IMG/VR virus record: IMGVR_UViG_3300020394_000014
Coordinates: 1 to 44,118 of that record
DNA length: 44,118 nt
Source: a virus
Strand: one strand, 5' to 3'
Position numbers and translations under genes: made by a program. Under the pieces are notes generated by a model. It ran no database searches. It had not been told where the DNA came from and worked only from the letters and a program-made list of their open reading frames with translations. Below, in pieces: positions 1-7,321 of this stretch (position 1 is the stretch's first letter; each line of letters begins with the position of its first letter).

Positions 1-6
1 CTATTG

Positions 7-35
7 TTGACATACCTGACAGGCATACTTATAAT
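7..35 (+). promoter_or_regulatory. Perfect consensus sigma-70 promoter (early)
   Basis: TTGACA at 7-12 and TATAAT at 30-35 are separated by exactly 17 bases. This matches the bacterial housekeeping consensus at all 12 positions. Transcription would start near 42, just before the run of tiny genes that opens the + strand block. It is therefore the likely early promoter, read by host RNA polymerase. The match is seen directly; activity is inferred. Confidence 0.85.
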
Positions 36-59
36 GCTATATATAGGATGGAAAGACAA

Positions 60-227
60 ATGAAATGTCCAGTATGTAATACTGAACTTATTTGGAAAAG
101 TGACTATGATATGCTAGAAGATAGTGATGGTGAACTTTCTATGGGTTCTAACTACGATTGCCCCAACGAAGATTGTGGTGTATGGATTGAAATAATTTAC
201 CCAAACAAGGAGAATGAAGATGCCTAA
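60..227 (+). CDS. Small zinc-ribbon-like early protein (55 aa)
   Basis: This is the first gene after the left-edge promoter. It begins MKCPVC and has a second cysteine pair CPNEDC about 30 residues later, so four cysteines could bind one zinc ion. No family is recognised. ATG 60 is preferred because GGAAAG lies just upstream. An in-frame ATG at 48 would sit only about 6 bases from the predicted transcription start. The frame is also open to the window edge, but the promoter makes an upstream extension unlikely. It overlaps the next gene by 8 bases. Its position suggests an early host-interaction role, which is inference. Confidence 0.6.
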   Translation: MKCPVCNTELIWKSDYDMLEDSDGELSMGSNYDCPNEDCGVWIEIIYPNKENEDA

Positions 228-399
228 ATACAAAGTAACTGCCACAATGGATGTGGGCTACGAACTAATTATTGAAGCGGCTGATGAGAATACAGCTTGG
301 ACTATAGCGAAGGAAACGGATGATATGGGTGAGTGGGTTCAAGTTGATGACGGACACGATTGGACTTTAGAAAATATATGGGAGATGACAGATGACTAA
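220..399 (+). CDS. Small acidic early protein (59 aa), unknown
   Basis: The protein begins MPKYKVTATMDVGYELII and then runs acidic to the end. The pattern of a beta strand followed by 'EAADENTAW' resembles small DpnD/PcfM-like phage and plasmid proteins, but the resemblance is weak and no function is assigned. ATG 220 is chosen over ATG 214 because GGAG at 209-212 is 7 bases from 220 but only 1 base from 214. It overlaps the zinc-ribbon gene upstream and the next gene downstream, so the set is probably translated as one coupled unit. Confidence 0.6.
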   Translation: MPKYKVTATMDVGYELIIEAADENTAWTIAKETDDMGEWVQVDDGHDWTLENIWEMTDD

Positions 400-601
400 G
401 AAAAAGACAAAGGCACTTGAACTAACACCAGAACAGGCCAACGCCTTGATGGTGATGATTGAGAGTGAAATAGAAACAATATTTGAATACGGTGGCATTG
501 ACCCGATTGCAGATTGGGAGTTTGCAGACCTGTATGCATACAAACTGTTGGCATACAAAAGGTATAAGGATTGGTACATGGAGAATCATGGTGATGATTA
601 A
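392..601 (+). CDS. Small early protein (69 aa), unknown
   Basis: The lysine-rich start MTKKKTKALELTPEQ is followed by a predicted helix (EQANALMVMIESEIETIF) and an aromatic, charged C-terminal half. No family is recognised. GGGAG at 381-385 gives a good ribosome-binding site 6 bases before ATG 392. It overlaps its upstream neighbour by 8 bases. Third member of the tiny early gene cluster. Confidence 0.6.
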   Translation: MTKKKTKALELTPEQANALMVMIESEIETIFEYGGIDPIADWEFADLYAYKLLAYKRYKDWYMENHGDD

Positions 602-722
602 GCACATATGCCAACACTGCAAGAACGTGATGCACATACCCAAAGAGTGGCTGATGTATGCACACAAGCTGGTATGTTATGTGTGTAACAATGAAATACA
701 GCGTAAGGAGAATGACAAGTGA
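588..722 (+). CDS. Small two-CxxC zinc-ribbon protein (44 aa)
   Basis: The peptide starts MVMIKHICQHCKNV and carries a second CxxC (CYVC) near its C-terminus, the arrangement of a minimal zinc ribbon. GGAG at 580-583 precedes ATG 588; ATG 594 is an alternative start. It overlaps the preceding gene by 14 bases, and its stop (720-722) overlaps the GTG start of the next gene. The tight packing and paired cysteines support a real gene. Function is unknown. It is the second cysteine-pair protein in the early cluster. Confidence 0.55.
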   Translation: MVMIKHICQHCKNVMHIPKEWLMYAHKLVCYVCNNEIQRKENDK

Positions 723-919
723 AAGAGTTTGCCCTTGTCATAAGTATGTGGGGTCATACAGGTGTGGAGTGGGAGTTTATAGACAACCAATCTATATTGA
801 CAGAGACTCTATACCAAGAGTATTGTCAGTTCTTATCACACGAAGAGATAAGACATCACGAAAGTCAGGATAAGTATTATAAGATACTTATTAAATGTTA
901 CCCAACAAAGGAGAAGTAG
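719..919 (+). CDS. Small early protein with GTG start (66 aa), unknown
   Basis: GTG at 719 is preceded by GGAG at 707-710 with 8-base spacing and overlaps the upstream stop codon, which favours this start. The protein (MKEFALVISMWGHTGVEWEF...) has a short hydrophobic N-terminal strand and a charged, tyrosine-rich C-terminal half. It is not clearly a signal peptide or membrane segment. No family is recognised. Last of five tiny genes behind the left-edge promoter. Confidence 0.6.
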   Translation: MKEFALVISMWGHTGVEWEFIDNQSILTETLYQEYCQFLSHEEIRHHESQDKYYKILIKCYPTKEK

Positions 920-920
920 T

Positions 921-1439
921 ATGAATAGATTTTTGATTGAGCATCACCCTGATGCAATAGCCAAGTCGCTATGTGACCAACACATTGTGAAGATGCCACT
1001 GGAAGAAGCGCAGATGCTATGCACAGCTATCTGGCATCATGCACCTGAGTATGCAGAGGGGCATGAGTTGTACAAGCCTGTGCATCAAAAGCATCCATGC
1101 ACCTTGTGGGCAATGGAGACTAGGGCAAACTTTGTGTATGCATTTAACCTGTACACAGCAATGCTCTGCGAGTACCATCACAGGTATGGCAAGTGGCATG
1201 GTGCAGGTAATCCTAGTACAACTAACTCTGACGCTGGGCCACAGCACTTGATTGCTGCCCGTCACTTAATACCTGACGGACAACTTACACCACACCCACA
1301 ATGTTTCAGTGGCTTAGACCACCTGAAGACAGATGAGTTGTGGCCTATCGAAGCGTATCGTGCGTTCTACACAGTTGACAAGATGAAGTTCGCAAGGTAT
1401 AACAAAGGACGTAGTATGCCACAGTGGATGGCAAGCTAA
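921..1439 (+). CDS. Conserved phage protein, possible pyrimidine-dimer glycosylase-like
   Basis: The N-terminus has the pattern SLCDQHIVKMPLEEAQMLC and the C-terminus ends YNKGRSMPQWM. This 172-aa family is, from memory, common in marine T4- and T7-like phages. Some annotations relate it to pyrimidine-dimer glycosylase (T4 DenV-like), whose N-terminus shares a DQH motif; that link is tentative and no catalytic residue is asserted. AAGGAG at 910-915 precedes ATG 921. It lies between the tiny early genes and the replication block, which would fit DNA repair or processing, but this is inference. Confidence 0.6.
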   Translation: MNRFLIEHHPDAIAKSLCDQHIVKMPLEEAQMLCTAIWHHAPEYAEGHELYKPVHQKHPCTLWAMETRANFVYAFNLYTAMLCEYHHRYGKWHGAGNPSTTNSDAGPQHLIAARHLIPDGQLTPHPQCFSGLDHLKTDELWPIEAYRAFYTVDKMKFARYNKGRSMPQWMAS

Positions 1440-1490
1440 TCTATATAACACACTATCAGTTGACATTTAACAAACAGAAGGAGATATGAT

Positions 1491-2339
1491 ATGCCGTTTG
1501 ATATTCCAATGCAGGACATGATTCCTGAGAACCTTGACTTTGAAGTAATGTTTGAGCCTACAAAGGTAAAGGACAAAAAATATGTAATCAATGCATACAC
1601 TGGTGAGTACATTGGTGTCGTAGGTGACACATTCAACTGTGCATCACACACAGAGTTCTTTGAGGGTGTTCATGACACTGTGACTGAGAACTTAGGTGCG
1701 GCTCAGTGTGAGGACATGAACATGAAGTGGCGTAGTGCTAGGCAAAATGCATGGGCTATGCTTGACATGACCCTGCCTAATGTGACTGCTCGTATTGAGA
1801 CAGACAAGCACAGCACGACTATTGCACAGCGCATCATTGCTTTGCATGGTGTTGATGGTAGCTGTTCTAACCAGACATTCTTTGGTGCTATTGATTTCTT
1901 CTGCACCAACGGTATGATTCGTGGTGAGCATGACAAGGTACGCAGAAAGAACACTGCTAACTTTACTATGGACAGATTCATCCGGGATTTGCGTGAGTCC
2001 ACACAGTCATTCTATGCACAGTCAGAGCGTCTGCAAGGCTGGGCTAACAAGCCTCTGTACAGAGGTGATGTCAAAGCTATGCTTGATACCCTGCTGAAGT
2101 CTGACCGCATGGCAGAGAAGATGTTTGGGTTATACAACCAAGAGGCAAGTGTGCGTGGACAGAATGTCTGGGCATTGTACTCTGCCTTTACTAACTATGC
2201 CAGCTATGCTGATGAGCGTAACGGTTTCAGCCTACGTAACACTGGCAAGGATACAGGTGCTGTGTCCATGTTCCAACGTGAGAACAAAGTGTCACAGTGG
2301 ATTGAAAGCAAGCCATTTAAGGAGTTGATTGCAGCATGA
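1491..2339 (+). CDS. DUF932 family protein
   Basis: The 282-aa protein has the features of the DUF932 phage/plasmid family. The segment GEYIGVVGDTFNCASHTEFF comes near the N-terminus, and RIIALHGVDGSCSNQTFFG followed by FFCTNGMIRG in the middle. Members occur on plasmids and phages near replication genes; their role is unknown. AAGGAG at 1478-1483 lies 7 bases before ATG 1491. The last codons overlap the next start as ATGA, so the recombinase is probably translated by coupling. Family assignment is solid; function is not. Confidence 0.8.
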   Translation: MPFDIPMQDMIPENLDFEVMFEPTKVKDKKYVINAYTGEYIGVVGDTFNCASHTEFFEGVHDTVTENLGAAQCEDMNMKWRSARQNAWAMLDMTLPNVTARIETDKHSTTIAQRIIALHGVDGSCSNQTFFGAIDFFCTNGMIRGEHDKVRRKNTANFTMDRFIRDLRESTQSFYAQSERLQGWANKPLYRGDVKAMLDTLLKSDRMAEKMFGLYNQEASVRGQNVWALYSAFTNYASYADERNGFSLRNTGKDTGAVSMFQRENKVSQWIESKPFKELIAA

Positions 2340-3235
2340 AGACAGTAGAAGATTTAGTATTGACATACTATTCTTCCAACGATTTCAGTATGTTGAGAGA
2401 GAAGTCTAAGAAAGACTATCAATACTTTCTCAACGTGCTGGTCGGTGAGTTTGGCAATGAGTTGTACAACGAAGTGACAAGCAAGCAAGCCAAACACGCA
2501 TACGAAGAATGGGTGAAGCGTGGCATCACGTTTGCCAATCACGTGTGTACTGTGTCATCACTTGTGTACAGGTACGCAATGGAGATGGAGTATGCTACCG
2601 TCAATCCGTTTGCTAACATCAAGCGTAAGTCACCTAAACAACGCAAGGTTGTATGGACAGAGGATGATATACAGAAGTTCCTGTCATTTTGTTACAGTGA
2701 CTTTGCTTATCGTAACATTGGACTGATTGTCCACATGGCATACGAATGGTGTCAGCGTCTGGGTGACATGCGATTGCTTACATGGGATGTTGTAGACTTA
2801 GACAAGCAGAAGCTGTATTTGGAACAGTCAAAGCGTAGGGCAGAGGTAACACTGCCTATCAGTGATGACCTGACAGAGATGCTGGTACAACAGAAGGATG
2901 ACTTTGGCTTTCAACAGTACGTTGCTCCTCGTCCACGCCCTTCTGGTGGCGTTTATCATCCGTACAGTATAGATAGACTGTCAAAAGCAGGTCGGCAAGT
3001 GATGAGGCTTGCAGGGCTGTCTGAGGAGATACGGTTGATGGACTTACGTAGGACAGGTACAACTGAAATGGTAGAGGCAGGTGTCGGTATGGCACAAATT
3101 ATGTCGGTTACAGGACATAGTAACCCACAGTCGGTTAAGCCATACATGAAAAATACTTTTGCCAGTGCAGATTATGCATTGACAGCACGTCACATGCATG
3201 ATATAAGCACATACAAGTGCCAACAAGGAGAGTGA
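2336..3235 (+). CDS. int: Tyrosine recombinase / integrase
   Basis: A 299-aa protein with a helical N-terminal DNA-binding half (about 1-95) and a C-terminal catalytic half. Visible catalytic positions are Arg141 (QRLGD), a Lys near 166 in the beta hairpin, Arg238 (MDLRR), His261 (VTGHSN) and the nucleophile Tyr270 (KPYMK). The first residue of the usual HxLR box is Met235 instead of His. This enzyme class integrates phage DNA or resolves dimers by strand exchange through a 3'-phosphotyrosine. It sits between DUF932 and primase. No attachment site or repressor was recognised, so lysogeny is possible but not shown. Confidence 0.88.
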   Translation: MKTVEDLVLTYYSSNDFSMLREKSKKDYQYFLNVLVGEFGNELYNEVTSKQAKHAYEEWVKRGITFANHVCTVSSLVYRYAMEMEYATVNPFANIKRKSPKQRKVVWTEDDIQKFLSFCYSDFAYRNIGLIVHMAYEWCQRLGDMRLLTWDVVDLDKQKLYLEQSKRRAEVTLPISDDLTEMLVQQKDDFGFQQYVAPRPRPSGGVYHPYSIDRLSKAGRQVMRLAGLSEEIRLMDLRRTGTTEMVEAGVGMAQIMSVTGHSNPQSVKPYMKNTFASADYALTARHMHDISTYKCQQGE

Positions 3236-3238
3236 TAC

Positions 3239-4021
3239 ATGTATAATAATATATTAAACACTATAAGTGATATAGATATACCTAATGGACATACAAAGAG
3301 AATGAATTGTCCAGAGTGTAATGGCTATAAAACATTTACAGTGACTAATAACATGGGTTCTCTCGTATGGAACTGTTACAAGGCATCCTGTAATGTATCA
3401 GGCGGCAAGAAGGTACACCTGACTGCTGATGACATACGTAATACAATGAAGGATGCTGAACGATTTGCAGAGGACAAGTTCGAGTTACCGCCATACGTGG
3501 TGACTAATCACACAAACGTATATATTGATAGGTTTTGTGCGACTTGGGGCTTGGACATGGATGGGCATGGCCTGATGTATGATGTGAAGGAAGACAGGAT
3601 TGTATTTCCTGTCATGCACAAGGGCAAGATGGTTGATGCTACAGGTCGTTCTGTAATGAAACGCTTACCTAAATGGAAGCGATATGGAAATAGTGGCTTG
3701 CCTTATACCTTCGGGTGTGGTAAAGTCGCTGTAGTTGTTGAGGACTGTGTGAGTGCAGCCATCGTGGGCAATGATGTATTGTGTGGGGTTGCTGTGTTGG
3801 GTACGTCATTATCTTCCAGCCACAGGCAGTATCTTTCACAGTTCTCAACGGCAGTCATAGCACTAGACCCCGATGCACTGCCTAAGACATTATCAATGGC
3901 GAAAGAACTCAGAGGATATGTGGATGATGTCCGTGTCCTTCGCTTGACAGACGATTTGAAATACCGTAGAGAAGAAGATATCGAACAACTAACCCACATA
4001 GGAGATACAGCATGGAATTAG
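3239..4021 (+). CDS. DNA primase (T7 gp4 N-half type, zinc finger + TOPRIM)
   Basis: A 260-aa primase. The N-terminal zinc-binding domain has CPEC (residues 24-27) and CYKASC about 20 residues on. The TOPRIM part shows the acidic motif VVEDCVSAA and the DxD motif ALDPDA. It would make RNA primers for lagging-strand synthesis. In T7 the primase and helicase are one polypeptide; here they are separate genes, with the helicase start lying inside the last codons of this gene (10-base overlap), which should keep expression linked. Function is confident from motifs and context. Confidence 0.88.
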   Translation: MYNNILNTISDIDIPNGHTKRMNCPECNGYKTFTVTNNMGSLVWNCYKASCNVSGGKKVHLTADDIRNTMKDAERFAEDKFELPPYVVTNHTNVYIDRFCATWGLDMDGHGLMYDVKEDRIVFPVMHKGKMVDATGRSVMKRLPKWKRYGNSGLPYTFGCGKVAVVVEDCVSAAIVGNDVLCGVAVLGTSLSSSHRQYLSQFSTAVIALDPDALPKTLSMAKELRGYVDDVRVLRLTDDLKYRREEDIEQLTHIGDTAWN

Positions 4022-5235
4022 CATTAGTACGTAGCCTTATGGACAAGTCGTTCTACGATGACCATCGTGGTTCTAAATGTCCAGACCGCCTGTTCAGTAA
4101 GGATGTACGTAAGATTAAACAGGCTATTGATAAAGCAATGGACAGGTATGAACGTACCGTCAATCCAGATGAGATTGAAGCACTGTTCATGTCAGACAAT
4201 CCAACGCTGACTACAGCACAAAAGCAAGCGTATGCATCCTTGTTTGCCTCTATAAAGAAAGAAGACCCAATGGGTGGTGACGTAGCACAAGAGGTGCTGT
4301 CTAAACTATTCCAGCAGGTAGTAGGTGAGGACGTAGCTAACATTGGCTTTGATATGGTCAATGGTGATGCGGCTACTCTTGAGAAGCTACGCAATCTGCT
4401 TGAGCGTTACGGTGATGACTTTATTCCTAATCTCAATATTGAGTGGGATGACATCAGTATTGAAACACTCATGGCTAAAGCTGAGTTGGAAGCACGTTGG
4501 GCATTCAACATACCAAGCGTAACACGTAAGGTAGAGGGTGTGAGTGGTGGTCAGCTTATTGAGGTAGGTGCTAGACCAAACACTGGTAAGACATCCTTTC
4601 ATGCCAGCTTGATTGCTGCACCGGGCGGGTTTGCACACCAAGGCGCACGATGTATTGTGTTATGTAACGAAGAGCCTACCCACCGTGTCGGTGCTAGGTA
4701 TTTGACTGCCGCCTGTGGCATGACAGCCCGTGAGATACGTGATGATATGTCAAAGGCACAGGCTATGTACAAACCTGTGATGGACAACATCAAGATTAAA
4801 GAAGCAGGTGGACGTGACATGGCATGGGTAGAGTCCGTATGTAAGTCGTACAAGCCTGACATACTTGTGCTAGACATGGGTGACAAGTTCTCTGTTGAGG
4901 GTTCATTTGCCCGACAGGACGAGGCACTGAAAGCATGTGCTATGTATGCGAGACAGATTGCCAAGACGTATGACTGTGCTGTATTTTACATGTCACAGTT
5001 GTCTGCTGAGGCAGAAGGTCGCACCACATTGAACCAATCCATGATGGAAGGTTCACGTACAGGTAAGGCAGCAGAAGCTGACCTGATGATATTGATTGGT
5101 AAGTCAGCCACAGTAGAAGGGCAAGATGAAGACAGTCCTGTGCGGCATGTAAACATTGTTAAGAACAAGTTGAATGGCTGGCATGGACAACTGCACATAG
5201 AGTTAAACTATCAGACAGCGAGGTACGAAGGATGA
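4012..5235 (+). CDS. Replicative DNA helicase (DnaB/T7 gp4 C-half type)
   Basis: The 407-aa protein has a RecA-like motor domain in its C-terminal half. Walker A is VGARPNTGKTSFH; the Walker B-like segment is PDILVLDMGDKF; the downstream DnaB motif 'VFYMSQLSAEAEGR...EGSRTGKAAEAD' is present. It should form a hexamer that unwinds DNA at the fork. The N-terminal ~170 residues are helical and may contact the separately encoded primase. It overlaps the primase upstream and the polymerase downstream (ATGA), giving a compact priming-unwinding-synthesis unit. Confidence 0.9.
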   Translation: MELALVRSLMDKSFYDDHRGSKCPDRLFSKDVRKIKQAIDKAMDRYERTVNPDEIEALFMSDNPTLTTAQKQAYASLFASIKKEDPMGGDVAQEVLSKLFQQVVGEDVANIGFDMVNGDAATLEKLRNLLERYGDDFIPNLNIEWDDISIETLMAKAELEARWAFNIPSVTRKVEGVSGGQLIEVGARPNTGKTSFHASLIAAPGGFAHQGARCIVLCNEEPTHRVGARYLTAACGMTAREIRDDMSKAQAMYKPVMDNIKIKEAGGRDMAWVESVCKSYKPDILVLDMGDKFSVEGSFARQDEALKACAMYARQIAKTYDCAVFYMSQLSAEAEGRTTLNQSMMEGSRTGKAAEADLMILIGKSATVEGQDEDSPVRHVNIVKNKLNGWHGQLHIELNYQTARYEG

Positions 5236-7274
5236 AGGTAACATTAGACGTAGAGAACACCGTCACCAAGCGTGATGGTAAGATACATATGGACCCATTT
5301 GAGCCAGAGAACTCACTGACTATGATTGGTGTATTGACTGACCAAGGTGTAGAAAGCCACTTCCCATTTGACCATGCTGATGTTCCTAATCAAGAAGATT
5401 ATCGTGAACGTGTGCAGTGGTTCTTAGATGAGGCAACTGTACTCATCATGCATAATGCAGCACACGATTTGCTGTGGTTGTGGGAGTCAGGCTTCAAATA
5501 TGATGGCCCTGTGTTTGACACGATGCTTGCTGAGTATGTACTGCAGCGTGGTATCAAAGAGCCATTGTCTCTTGAGGCTTGTGCAGAACGCTACGAGTTA
5601 GACACGAAGAAACAAGACACACTGAAGGAATACTACGCTAAAGGCTACTCTACACGAGACATTCCTTACAATGAGTTGTGTGAGTATCTGTCTGCTGACT
5701 TACATGCTACGCAGCAACTGTCTGACAAGCTGATGTACAGGCTCAATACACCTGCTGATTCAGGTCTGATGACTACTGTACACCTTACTAATGAGGTGGC
5801 TGTGTCTCTGTCTCGCATGTATCAGAACGGCTTTACCATTGACCGTAAGGCACTGGACGATGTGCGTACTGAGTACGAACAGGAGCGTGACACATTGAAG
5901 CATGAGTTACAGGTAATGGTAAAGGAACTGATGGGTGATACACCTATAAACTTGAACAGCCCAGAGCAACTGTCATGGGTTATATACAGCCGCAAGGTGC
6001 TGGACAAAGAGTATTGGGGCAATGCTGTTGACCCATATATGGATGAGGCAGACTTTCGTAGCCTAGTAAACGCTGGTACGGAACGTCTACACAAAACTAA
6101 AGCGACACAGTGTAGCGTATGTAAAGGCACTGGTCAGGTAAGAAAGGTAAAGAAAGATGGAACTCTCTTCGCTAGAAGCAACCGCTGTGTATCCTGTAAT
6201 GGGAATGGTTATACTCTTCATCCTCTTCCTGCTGTGGCGGGGTTGAAGTTTAAAGCACCATCACCTAAATGGATGAGTGCTAATGGGTTTACTACCAGCA
6301 AAGACAAGCTACAGTTTCTTGAGGGCAAGGCACGTACTGCCAAGCGTGATACTGCTGTAGAGTTCTTGTCTAAGGTACGTAGACTATCTGCTGTGGAAAC
6401 ATACCTATCATCGTTTGTTGATGGTATTCAGACACACACAAAGGCTGACGGTAAGTTGCATGTCCGTCTGCTACAGCATCGCACCTCTACTGGTAGGTTC
6501 TCTGGTGCTGACCCTAACATGCAAAACATGCCACGTGGTGGTACATTTCCTGTGAAGAAGGTGTTTGTATCCCGGTGGGATGGTGGTAAAATTATGGAAG
6601 CAGACTTTGCACAGCTAGAGTTTCGTGCGGCTGCATTCCTATCACAAGATGGAGTAGCAATTGAAGAAGTATCTACTGGGTTTGATGTACACAGTTACAC
6701 CGCTAAAGTTATTAGTGAAGCTGGTCAGCCTACGAATAGACAGGATGCAAAAGCGCACACCTTTGCGCCCCTTTACGGGGCAACAGGGTTCGGACGCACA
6801 CCTGAAGAAGCAGCGTACTACGAACACTTCACAGAAAAGTACCAAGGAATTGGGCTTTGGCATACCCGATTGGCTAAAGAAGCTCTAACTACACGTAAGA
6901 TTACCACGCCATCAGGCAGAGAGTTTGCTTTCCCTGATGTCACACGTAATGCTCGTGGCAGAGTCTCTAGCTTTACACAGATAAAGAACTATCCCGTGCA
7001 GTCATTTGCTACAGCAGACATTGTACCTGTTGCATTATTGCACATTGAGAGGTTGCTATCTGATATGAAATCATGTATAGTAAATACAGTGCATGATAGT
7101 ATTGTCATTGATGTACATCCAGATGAAGAAAGGAGTGTAATTGAAGTCATCAATGAAACAAACAGAGTTTTACCAGAACTCATCCAATTACGGTGGGGAT
7201 GCGTATTTAATGTACCACTGTTATTAGAAGCAAAAATTGGTGATAATTGGCTTGACACGAAAGACGTAAGCTGA
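5232..7274 (+). CDS. polA: Family A DNA polymerase with inserted DnaJ-type zinc finger
   Basis: 680 aa. The 3'-5' exonuclease has motif I LDVENT (Asp6, Glu8), motif II HNAAHD (74-79) and motif III with Asp156. A cysteine-rich insert at about 291-330 contains CSVCKGTG (Cys294, Cys297) and CVSCNGNG (Cys319, Cys322), the CxxCxGxG pattern of DnaJ. The polymerase domain has motif A EADFAQLE (Asp458), motif B RQDAKAHTFAPLYG (Arg503, Lys507, Phe511, Tyr515) and motif C VHDS (His621, Asp622). Phe511 is the E. coli Phe762 equivalent. The DnaJ-like insert is a known oddity of HMO-2011-like podovirus polymerases. Confidence 0.95.
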   Translation: MKVTLDVENTVTKRDGKIHMDPFEPENSLTMIGVLTDQGVESHFPFDHADVPNQEDYRERVQWFLDEATVLIMHNAAHDLLWLWESGFKYDGPVFDTMLAEYVLQRGIKEPLSLEACAERYELDTKKQDTLKEYYAKGYSTRDIPYNELCEYLSADLHATQQLSDKLMYRLNTPADSGLMTTVHLTNEVAVSLSRMYQNGFTIDRKALDDVRTEYEQERDTLKHELQVMVKELMGDTPINLNSPEQLSWVIYSRKVLDKEYWGNAVDPYMDEADFRSLVNAGTERLHKTKATQCSVCKGTGQVRKVKKDGTLFARSNRCVSCNGNGYTLHPLPAVAGLKFKAPSPKWMSANGFTTSKDKLQFLEGKARTAKRDTAVEFLSKVRRLSAVETYLSSFVDGIQTHTKADGKLHVRLLQHRTSTGRFSGADPNMQNMPRGGTFPVKKVFVSRWDGGKIMEADFAQLEFRAAAFLSQDGVAIEEVSTGFDVHSYTAKVISEAGQPTNRQDAKAHTFAPLYGATGFGRTPEEAAYYEHFTEKYQGIGLWHTRLAKEALTTRKITTPSGREFAFPDVTRNARGRVSSFTQIKNYPVQSFATADIVPVALLHIERLLSDMKSCIVNTVHDSIVIDVHPDEERSVIEVINETNRVLPELIQLRWGCVFNVPLLLEAKIGDNWLDTKDVS

Positions 7275-7280
7275 TATAAC
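7252..7280 (+). promoter_or_regulatory. Sigma-70-type promoter upstream of ssDNA-binding gene
   Basis: TTGACA at 7252-7257, then exactly 17 bases, then TATAAC at 7275-7280: 11 of 12 consensus positions. The -35 box lies in the last codons of the polymerase gene. The predicted transcript would start near 7287, leaving a leader of about 35 bases with GGAAAGGAG before ATG 7322. It would raise expression of the downstream genes relative to the polymerase. Confidence 0.75.
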
Positions 7281-7321
7281 TATCAAACTTTCAACTGTAC
7301 TTCGAGGAAAGGAGTAATTAT

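Noticed and set aside
3-227. Reading the first zinc-ribbon frame as continuing in from the left edge
   Set aside because: The upstream codons coincide with a perfect promoter, and an internal ATG at 60 has a ribosome-binding site; 15 open codons can occur by chance.
1460-1490. TTGACA at 1460-1465 before the DUF932 gene
   Set aside because: At 17 bases the -10 position reads GATATG, matching only three of six; the better TATGAT would need a 19-base spacer and would place the transcript start inside the gene.
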